Assembly (NCBI RefSeq): GCF_003815655.1
Contig: NZ_CP033917.1
Coordinates: 4,588,001-4,652,000, forward strand
Source of the DNA: Chryseobacterium sp. G0201
Lineage (GTDB): Bacteria; Bacteroidota; Bacteroidia; Flavobacteriales; Weeksellaceae
Direction of reading: 5' to 3'
DNA: 64,000 nucleotides
Shown: positions 58,086-64,000 of the stretch, piece after piece
How positions within the stretch are numbered: position 1 is the stretch's first letter
Layout of the letters: each line of letters opens with the position of its first letter
The notes under the pieces: generated by a model
What the model was told of the DNA's origin: nothing
Databases searched by the model: none
The model's input: the letters and a program-made list of their open reading frames with translations, nothing else
Position numbers and translations under genes: made by a program

Positions 58086-59462
58086 ATGACTATCGATCAA
58101 CAAAAAAGAACTTTAACTCAAATTGAAAACTTACTTAAATTAAATATTGAAAAAAAAATTACTGAAATTTATCCTGATCAATCTGATATCGGAAATATAA
58201 CAATCAATCAAATGACTATTTTTGATTTTATATCATTATTAAAGAAGCTCCTAAATCAATTACTCAAAGAAATTTCTAGCGAGAATCGCATAATTTTGCC
58301 ATTCGTATATCAAAGTGCTGAATACGGACAAAATAACTTAGAAGCCAATTTAATTAATTTACAATCTCAAATTTCAAATAATCAAATAACAAATGCTGAG
58401 AACTCATTGATTTGGTTAGCTCACTATTGTTTACAAAATGGATTTTACGATAGATCTAAATATAAAACCCATTCTATAGATATTTTAAAAATTGAAAAGC
58501 AAAAAAGCAATCTAAATGTCATTACGGAAAATTATATACAATTAGAAGATAAATACAAAACATTATTAAAAACTATCGAAGATTCAAAACAAGAATTAGA
58601 TGATTTCTATAACACAAAGCAATCCGAATTACAACAAATTAGCAATAACCTTACTACAAGTAATAGTAATAATAATCAAATCCAAACTCTATTAAATACT
58701 TCTACAGAATCTAAAGCTATAATTAATTCTCTTGTTGAACAAATAGAAAAAGAAAAAGCAAACACAGAATCCTTAAATTCAGAAACTGCAAAAAAATTTA
58801 ATGATTTAATTACTGGGTATACCATAAATTTTGACGAGTTAAAAAAAACAAAAGATAAGGCTAAAGCGTTAAATGAAACATTTGATACGAAGCTTAAATT
58901 TGTAGAAAATAAAACGGATTATTTTGAGGAAAGAAATAATTATTTAGATGAATTAATTGGAAGAGAAGTAGGAGCTTCACTCTTTGAAACTTTTAAACAA
59001 CGTAAAATTGAGCTAAATCCATCACTTAATTTTTGGAGATGGGCAGTATTAATATTAGGAGGTTTAACATTTATGGTTGTGTTCGCAATTTTTACAAATT
59101 TTTTTGGTTGGTTCGGTGATATACCTACTAAATTTACTTGGGAAATCATTGCTGTAAACTCATTAAAATCTATCCCATTCTTTTTTCTACTTTATTATAC
59201 AATATCTCAATATAATAAAGAACGAAACTTCCAAGAAGAATATGCTTTCAAATCTGCCTCTGCATTAACAATTAAAGCTTACTCTGATATTTTATTGAAT
59301 GAGGAAAACAAAGACCAATTAATTCTAAAAGCTGTATATAATGTATACAAAAGTCCTGTACAACAATATATAAAAGGAGGCAAAAAAGATATAAGTAATA
59401 TTACAGATTTACTAAACGAAGTCGTTGATAAGGCAACAGAAATTTTAAAAAAGAAAGATTAA
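58086..59462 (+). CDS. Orphan coiled-coil protein with two membrane segments
   Basis: 458 residues. A helical N-terminal domain (1-150) is followed by a long coiled coil (about 160-310: KTLLKTIEDSKQELDDFY, QTLLNTSTESKAIINSLVEQ, KFVENKTDYFEERNNY). Two membrane segments follow (FWRWAVLILGGLTFMVVFAIF and SLKSIPFFFLLYYTI), then a C-terminal helical domain (FKSASALTIKAYSDILLNEENKDQ). I do not recognise a family. The body is very AT-rich even for this genome and sits alone between a repeat array and a terminator, suggesting an acquired gene. A defence or stress role is only speculation. Confidence 0.75.
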   Translation: MTIDQQKRTLTQIENLLKLNIEKKITEIYPDQSDIGNITINQMTIFDFISLLKKLLNQLLKEISSENRIILPFVYQSAEYGQNNLEANLINLQSQISNNQITNAENSLIWLAHYCLQNGFYDRSKYKTHSIDILKIEKQKSNLNVITENYIQLEDKYKTLLKTIEDSKQELDDFYNTKQSELQQISNNLTTSNSNNNQIQTLLNTSTESKAIINSLVEQIEKEKANTESLNSETAKKFNDLITGYTINFDELKKTKDKAKALNETFDTKLKFVENKTDYFEERNNYLDELIGREVGASLFETFKQRKIELNPSLNFWRWAVLILGGLTFMVVFAIFTNFFGWFGDIPTKFTWEIIAVNSLKSIPFFFLLYYTISQYNKERNFQEEYAFKSASALTIKAYSDILLNEENKDQLILKAVYNVYKSPVQQYIKGGKKDISNITDLLNEVVDKATEILKKKD

Positions 59463-59513
59463 AGTTTTAAAATTTCTAATTTTATAAATACCCAAATATA
59501 GATCTATATTAAC

Positions 59514-59537
59514 AAAACCTGCCTCACAGCAGGTTTT
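59514..59537. terminator. Terminator between convergent genes
   Basis: AAAACCTGC (59514-59522) and GCAGGTTTT (59529-59537) form a perfect 9-bp stem around CTCACA. It serves the coiled-coil gene and possibly the convergent epimerase-like gene. Confidence 0.8.
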
Positions 59538-59542
59538 ATTAT

Positions 59543-60301
59543 TTACAAATGAAAATACCTCGGATCTGGATATTCAAATTCAAAATCCAATTCTGCAATT
59601 AATTTTGAAGGTGATATCGTTCTGCCTTTTGTAGTTCGTTCCCCCGAATACGGCAGACCTTTCTGAGCATTGATAATCTCTTCTTTATTAGGATGAACAG
59701 GCGCCACCACATTATATACTTTGGATTGAGATTGTCTGTACAACATTTTTTCAACAACCGAACAAATATCAGCGTAATGAATATGGTTGACCAACAGATC
59801 CAAATTGGAAATATTATAATTCTTCAACAATCGCTGATCTCCCATTAATCCCGCCAATCTCAAAATATTGACCTGAGGAAATTTTTCTTTTAAAAAGCCT
59901 TCACTCGGAACCTCATCCGCAGATCGGTCGTCCTCTTTAAAATCTTTTTCGGTTTCAGGATAAACTCCGGTAGAACTCATCAAATAGAGCTGACCTTTGT
60001 AATCTCCAAGAAAGGTCAACAAATTATCCTGTCTCTCTTTCATTGAAATCTGCGCCCCTCTCACCCCTGAAAACGGAACCGTAATAATCACAGCATCCAA
60101 CTGTGGTGCAACTTCCCATTCCGTCATGGTTTCCGATATATGATCGGGAAAGTCGACCAGTGTCGTGTGATATCCTTTGGAAGTAAAATCTTGTATTTTA
60201 GATTCGGATGTGGTGGTTGCGAAAATTTCGTACTGACCGGATAATCTCTCCGCAATATGACCGCCCAGCCAGCCACAACCTATAATTCCTATTTTTTTCA
60301 T
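59543..60301 (-). CDS. NAD(P)-dependent SDR/epimerase-like protein (YeeZ-like)
   Basis: 252 residues. Extended-SDR Rossmann start IGIIGCGWLGGHIAERL (G-x-G-x2-G), a middle VPFSGVRG and LYLMSSTGVYPE, and late HIHYADICSVVEKML with the extended-SDR His-x-Asp pattern. The YxxxK catalytic motif is not clear (the VYPE region is in its place), as in YeeZ-like members. Function unknown; nucleotide-sugar modification is possible. Single gene. Confidence 0.82.
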   Translation of the reverse strand: MKKIGIIGCGWLGGHIAERLSGQYEIFATTTSESKIQDFTSKGYHTTLVDFPDHISETMTEWEVAPQLDAVIITVPFSGVRGAQISMKERQDNLLTFLGDYKGQLYLMSSTGVYPETEKDFKEDDRSADEVPSEGFLKEKFPQVNILRLAGLMGDQRLLKNYNISNLDLLVNHIHYADICSVVEKMLYRQSQSKVYNVVAPVHPNKEEIINAQKGLPYSGERTTKGRTISPSKLIAELDFEFEYPDPRYFHL

Positions 60302-60344
60302 TGATTATTTTTTTTATTTAAATAGACTTTTATCCTATTTTTTT

Positions 60345-60432
60345 TTTCGCAAAGTTCGCAAAGTTTTTTTGACTACTAGCTGTTTTTAAGTTCGCAAGGG
60401 CGTTTCACTCAGCAAAGCTCACGAAGATTTTC
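60345..60432. repeat. Dispersed CGCAAAG / GGCGTTTCACTCAGCAAAG repeat
   Basis: Begins TTCGCAAAGTTCGCAAAG, then TTTTGACTACTAGCTG and GGGCGTTTCACTCAGCAAAG. It has the same blocks in the same order as 55858-56010. It lies between two minus-strand genes. Confidence 0.6.
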
Positions 60433-60460
60433 AATTATAATCAGATTTCGGATAATTATT

Positions 60461-61474
60461 TTAATTTTTCATTTTCTGATATTCCTGATTTGAAACTATG
60501 ACAGAATCGTTAAGTGTCATCAAAAAAGATAATAACTCTTCTTTCTCTTTTAGAGTAAAAACAATCGGTTTCTGAAGTTCTTTCGCCAATGTCGGACTTT
60601 TTTCTATGCCTTTTTCATAATGTTCCAACACTTCATTTAGCGTTTGAAATCTGCCATCATGCATATAAGGATAGGTGTAAGAAAGGTTTCTGAGACTTGG
60701 AATTTTAAACATGAGCTTATCTTCAGGCTCCATTGTTTTATTCCATTTTCCGTAATCTTTAAGATCTGGATTGATGGGCATTCCGTTATTTGCAAAACCA
60801 TAAGTGGAAAACAAAGGTTCGGTATGACATGAAATACAATTATTTTTGAATAATTGATATCCGTTCGCCTCCGCTTCGGTGAATTTTGCTTTTCCCTGTT
60901 TTACTTCATCATATTTAGAATTAGCGGAAACAATCGTCAGTTGAAACTGCGAAAGTGATTTCATAATTCGTTCCGTAGTTGCTAAACTGTCACCAAAACT
61001 TCTGTAGAAAAGCGTTTTGTATTCTTTTGATTTATTGAGTTTTCGGACAACAGCATTAATGTCCTCCCCCATTTCTTTAGGATGATTGATTGGCGCCAAA
61101 GCCTGAACATCAATATTCACAACCGAACCATCCCACATAAATTTCTTCTGCCACGCCAGATTGAATATCGCGGGTGAATTTCGGTCTCCTATTCCATCCT
61201 CAATTCCTTTGCTTAAACCATTTCCTGCATGGGAAAACGCTTGATTTGAATTATGACAGGAAGAACATGAAACCATATTATTTCTCGATAAAATTGGGTC
61301 ATAAAACAGTTTCCTGCCCAATTCTACTTTAGCCCGTTTCAACGGATTTGTCTTAAAATCATACACCGGCTTCGGAAAATAGGAAGGATACACCAACGGA
61401 ATTTCCTGAAGGCTGTAAAATGCCATCAATACTAATAGTGAAAGGATTCCGAGAGGTTTGAGTTTTGAATACAC
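60461..61474 (-). CDS. Di-heme cytochrome c peroxidase (MauG/CcpA family)
   Basis: 337 residues. N-terminal hydrophobic signal or anchor (GILSLLVLMAFYSL). Two c-type heme sites: CSSCH in NMVSCSSCHNSNQAF and CISCH in NNCISCHTEPLF. LGRKLFYDPILSRNN and GDRNSPAIFNLAWQKKFMWDGS are family signatures, and YPYMHDGRFQTLNEVLEHY supplies the distal Met/His region. It reduces H2O2 using electrons from periplasmic carriers, or acts as a MauG-like oxidase. Confidence 0.93.
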   Translation of the reverse strand: MYSKLKPLGILSLLVLMAFYSLQEIPLVYPSYFPKPVYDFKTNPLKRAKVELGRKLFYDPILSRNNMVSCSSCHNSNQAFSHAGNGLSKGIEDGIGDRNSPAIFNLAWQKKFMWDGSVVNIDVQALAPINHPKEMGEDINAVVRKLNKSKEYKTLFYRSFGDSLATTERIMKSLSQFQLTIVSANSKYDEVKQGKAKFTEAEANGYQLFKNNCISCHTEPLFSTYGFANNGMPINPDLKDYGKWNKTMEPEDKLMFKIPSLRNLSYTYPYMHDGRFQTLNEVLEHYEKGIEKSPTLAKELQKPIVFTLKEKEELLSFLMTLNDSVIVSNQEYQKMKN

Positions 61475-61515
61475 GTTATCTTTAATTCCTATTTTGGAAA
61501 TTTTGGCTTTTTAAA

Positions 61516-61971
61516 TTATGCACTTGATAATTCACTTATATAGAAATTTAATAAACTTAAGATGACTATATAATTCGTAAAGCCTTTTTCAATTTCTATT
61601 GCATATTGATTCTTAAAAATCTTTTGTTTATAACCTATCATCAAAACTAATTGATCATCATTGTTATATAAACTCAACTTTTTATTAAACCAACCTTTGA
61701 ATTTATATGTAAAAAATTTAGTGTCCTGATCGTAATAAAATATCCGGTTTTTTGTATAATCATTTTTTAAAACCAATCTTCCTTTTTTATCGAAAACATT
61801 AGTATCATACCACAAAAAACCGGTATTTTTTATTTTATAAATTTCATTATCTATTTTTATTCTTCGATTAATACCTGTAACAAATTCATACAAAATCCCC
61901 CCAACATGTTGATTCTCTTCATTAAACAACTTCAAAAAACCTCTACCTTCTTTTATTGTATAAATCCTCAT
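61516..61971 (-). CDS. Hypothetical protein, beta-rich
   Basis: 151 residues with a repetitive beta pattern (GFLKLFNEENQHVGGILYEFV; TGFLWYDTNVFDKKGRLVLKNDY; FTYKFKGWFNKKLSLYNNDDQLVLMIGY). The alternation of aromatic strands and G-R-L-V / D-Q-L-V turns recalls tubby/LURP-one-like or scramblase-like barrels, but I cannot assign it. A weak hydrophobic end (NYIVILSLLNFYISEL) could contact the membrane. It lies 18 bases after hutU on the same strand and may be cotranscribed. Confidence 0.6.
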   Translation of the reverse strand: MRIYTIKEGRGFLKLFNEENQHVGGILYEFVTGINRRIKIDNEIYKIKNTGFLWYDTNVFDKKGRLVLKNDYTKNRIFYYDQDTKFFTYKFKGWFNKKLSLYNNDDQLVLMIGYKQKIFKNQYAIEIEKGFTNYIVILSLLNFYISELSSA

Positions 61972-61988
61972 ACTTGATAAATGAAAAA

Positions 61989-63974
61989 CTACAGTAAATT
62001 CTCATCCACAAAATTCGGCAACGTCACTTTCAAATTCGGTTCCATTTCCATCGCTCTTTTGATCGCGAAAACAGCACCTTCATTTCTAGCCCAACTTCTT
62101 CTTGAAATTCCGTTGTTAACGTCCCAGAAAAGCATTGATTTTAATCGTCTGTCGGCATCGTCACTTCCATCAAGCAACATTCCGAAACCGCCGTTGATTA
62201 CTTCTCCCCAGCCAACTCCGCCTCCATTGTGAATAGAAACCCAAGTTGCCCCACGGAAACTGTCACCAATTACATTTTGAATCGCCATATCTGCCGTAAA
62301 TCTTGAACCGTCATATATATTTGAAGTCTCTCTGTAAGGCGAATCTGTCCCCGAAACATCATGATGATCTCTTCCTAAAACGACCGCTCCAATTTCTCCA
62401 TTTTTGATGGCTTTGTTGAAAGCTTCAGCGATTTTCATTCTTCCTTCTGCATCAGCGTATAAAATTCTTGCTTGTGAACCAACCACCAATTTATTTTCCT
62501 GCGCTCCTTTGATCCACTGAATATTATCCTTCATCTGCTGCTGAATTTCTTCAGGAGATGTTTTAATCATTTCCTCTAAAACCTGACAGGCAATTTCATC
62601 TGTTTTCTGTAAATCTTCCGGATTTCCGCTCGTACAAACCCAACGGAACGGCCCGAAACCATAATCGAAACACATCGGTCCCATAATATCCTGAACATAA
62701 CTTGGATATTTAAACTCCTTACCAATCGTCGGATTGTCAGACATTACATCTGCTCCGGCTCTTGATGCTTCCAATAAAAAGGCATTTCCGTAATCGAAGA
62801 AATAGGTTCCTTTTTCTGTATGTTTATTGATTGCTGCAGCGTGTCTTCTTAAAGTTTCCTGAACTTTGTTTTTGAATAATTCAGGATCTTCCGCCATCAT
62901 TTTGTTTGATTCTTCAAAGCTTTGTCCCGCAGGATAATACCCTCCAGCCCAAGGATTATGAAGTGAAGTCTGGTCTGAACCAATATCAATTCTTAAATTT
63001 TCCTGATCAAATTTTTCCCAAACCTCAACGATATTTCCAAGATAAGCCAGAGAAACAGTTTCTTTGTTTTCCTGAGCTTTTTTCACTCTTTCAACTAATT
63101 CATCCAGATTTTCGTGAATTTCATTCACCCATTTCTGTTCGTGACGGATTTTTGTGATCTTTGGATTTACTTCCGCACAAACGGTAACGCAGCCTGCAAT
63201 ATTTCCTGCTTTTGGCTGAGCTCCACTCATTCCGCCTAAACCAGAGGTAACGAAAAGTCCGCCTTTTGGTTCTTTATTGATTTTTCTGAAAGCGTTTAAA
63301 ACCGTAATCGTCGTTCCGTGAACAATTCCCTGTGGACCAATGTACATATAACTTCCCGCAGTCATTTGTCCGTACTGAGAAACACCCAGCGCATTGAATT
63401 TTTCCCAATCATCTGGCTTAGAATAATTTGGAATCACCATTCCGTTTGTCACAACCACTCTCGGCGCATCTTTATGTGAAGGAAATAATCCCATCGGATG
63501 TCCTGAATACATGGTCAACGTTTGTTCGTCCGTCATTTCAGACAAGTATTTCATTGTCAACAGATATTGAGCCCAGTTTGAGAAGACAGCACCATTTCCA
63601 CCGTATGTGATGAGTTCGTGAGGATGTTGAGCCACCGCGTAATCAAGATTATTCTGAATCATCAGCATGATCGATTTTGCCTGCTCGGATTTTCCGGGAT
63701 ATTCTGAAATTGGTCTTGCCTTCATTTCATAATCCGGACGGAAACGGTACATGTAAATTCTACCGTATTTTTCAAGTTCTTCTTTAAATTCAGGCAGTAA
63801 TTCCGCATGAAACTGAGGTTCGAAATAACGCAAAGCATTTTTTAAGGCTAGCTTTTTCTCTTCTTCACCTAAAATTTCTTTACGTTTTGGTGCGTGGTTT
63901 ATATTGGTTTCGTATGGTTTTGGTTGAGGTAATTGGTTTGGAATCCCCTGCTGTATTTGTTCTTGGAAAGTCAT
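61989..63974 (-). CDS. hutU: Urocanate hydratase
   Basis: 661 residues, about 100 longer than the 550-residue proteobacterial enzyme and typical of Bacteroidota. The NAD-binding motif is VTSGLGGMSGAQPKAGNIAGC and the active-site region GYGPFRWVCTSGNPEDL, with Cys in RWVCTSG. GRDHHDVSGTDSPYRETSNIYDGSRFTADM is characteristic. It converts urocanate to imidazolone propionate in histidine degradation. The other hut genes are not in the window. Confidence 0.96.
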   Translation of the reverse strand: MTFQEQIQQGIPNQLPQPKPYETNINHAPKRKEILGEEEKKLALKNALRYFEPQFHAELLPEFKEELEKYGRIYMYRFRPDYEMKARPISEYPGKSEQAKSIMLMIQNNLDYAVAQHPHELITYGGNGAVFSNWAQYLLTMKYLSEMTDEQTLTMYSGHPMGLFPSHKDAPRVVVTNGMVIPNYSKPDDWEKFNALGVSQYGQMTAGSYMYIGPQGIVHGTTITVLNAFRKINKEPKGGLFVTSGLGGMSGAQPKAGNIAGCVTVCAEVNPKITKIRHEQKWVNEIHENLDELVERVKKAQENKETVSLAYLGNIVEVWEKFDQENLRIDIGSDQTSLHNPWAGGYYPAGQSFEESNKMMAEDPELFKNKVQETLRRHAAAINKHTEKGTYFFDYGNAFLLEASRAGADVMSDNPTIGKEFKYPSYVQDIMGPMCFDYGFGPFRWVCTSGNPEDLQKTDEIACQVLEEMIKTSPEEIQQQMKDNIQWIKGAQENKLVVGSQARILYADAEGRMKIAEAFNKAIKNGEIGAVVLGRDHHDVSGTDSPYRETSNIYDGSRFTADMAIQNVIGDSFRGATWVSIHNGGGVGWGEVINGGFGMLLDGSDDADRRLKSMLFWDVNNGISRRSWARNEGAVFAIKRAMEMEPNLKVTLPNFVDENLL

Positions 63975-64000
63975 ATTGTTATATAAAGTTCTGAGTTTAG

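Noticed and set aside
1..64000. Prophage, integrative element or insertion sequence
   Set aside because: I found no integrase, transposase, relaxase, structural phage gene or tRNA attachment site on either strand.

Overview
The window looks like chromosomal DNA from a flavobacterium of the Chryseobacterium group (Bacteroidota, Weeksellaceae). The basis is the low G+C content, a Por-type (T9SS) C-terminal sorting domain, TAnnTTTG-type promoter boxes, AT-rich weak ribosome-binding sites, a Bacteroidota-length urocanate hydratase, a monomeric isocitrate dehydrogenase, a DcaP-like porin, DUF6261, DUF6268 and DUF4377 proteins, and a Bacteroidota-type double-glycine peptide. This assignment comes from protein-family recognition, not from a database search. 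I saw no tRNA, rRNA, CRISPR array, transposase, integrase or phage module.

Layout. 0.3-8 kb: a transglutaminase-like protein, a DUF4377 lipoprotein, an SPFH membrane protein, a Crp/Fnr regulator next to a YceI gene that carries a CRP-type operator, then a tautomerase / SDR / NTF2-like / nitronate monooxygenase gene set. 8-16.7 kb: dGTPase, a Nei/Fpg-type glycosylase, a lipoprotein with TSP3-like calcium loops, a LytS/LytTR two-component pair with a symmetric array of putative binding sites facing two genes of unknown role, a hexapeptide-repeat protein and an SMR pump. 17-19.5 kb: a 27-codon membrane micro-gene followed by strongly foldable sequence, a small AAA+ ATPase and two decayed genes. 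19.5-29.4 kb: gcvP, a DcaP-like porin, a 51-residue Cys/Lys-rich protein, a DnaJ-domain protein, and a sigma-factor operon lying between two repeat-rich intergenic regions, then an S9 peptidase.

29.5-39.5 kb is a minus-strand accessory block of small soluble proteins: three SRPBCC/AHSA1, four VOC, two DinB, an SDR, an alpha/beta hydrolase, an alpha-CTD/HhH-like protein, a Crp/Fnr regulator and a DUF763 protein. Many of its genes are separated by imperfect palindromic spacers. 39.5-54 kb holds a T9SS delta-60 repeat protein, Tpx, monomeric IDH, a beta-propeller-like lipoprotein, two metallo-beta-lactamase-fold proteins, an aldo-keto reductase with an AraC regulator, an S41 peptidase, and a second sigma factor with a membrane partner. 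54-64 kb holds a GapN-like aldehyde dehydrogenase lacking the usual general base, an exported Tpx paralogue, an orphan double-glycine Cys-rich peptide, a DUF6261 gene facing a 42-bp tandem repeat array, an orphan coiled-coil membrane protein, a di-heme peroxidase and urocanate hydratase.

Most genes are ordinary metabolic, stress or envelope functions. The observations I rate highest are the LytTR site array, the double-glycine peptide, the micro-gene with its structured downstream region, the 42-bp tandem array, the two-copy flavobacterial structured element, and the local cluster of gene decay at 18.3-19.0 kb.
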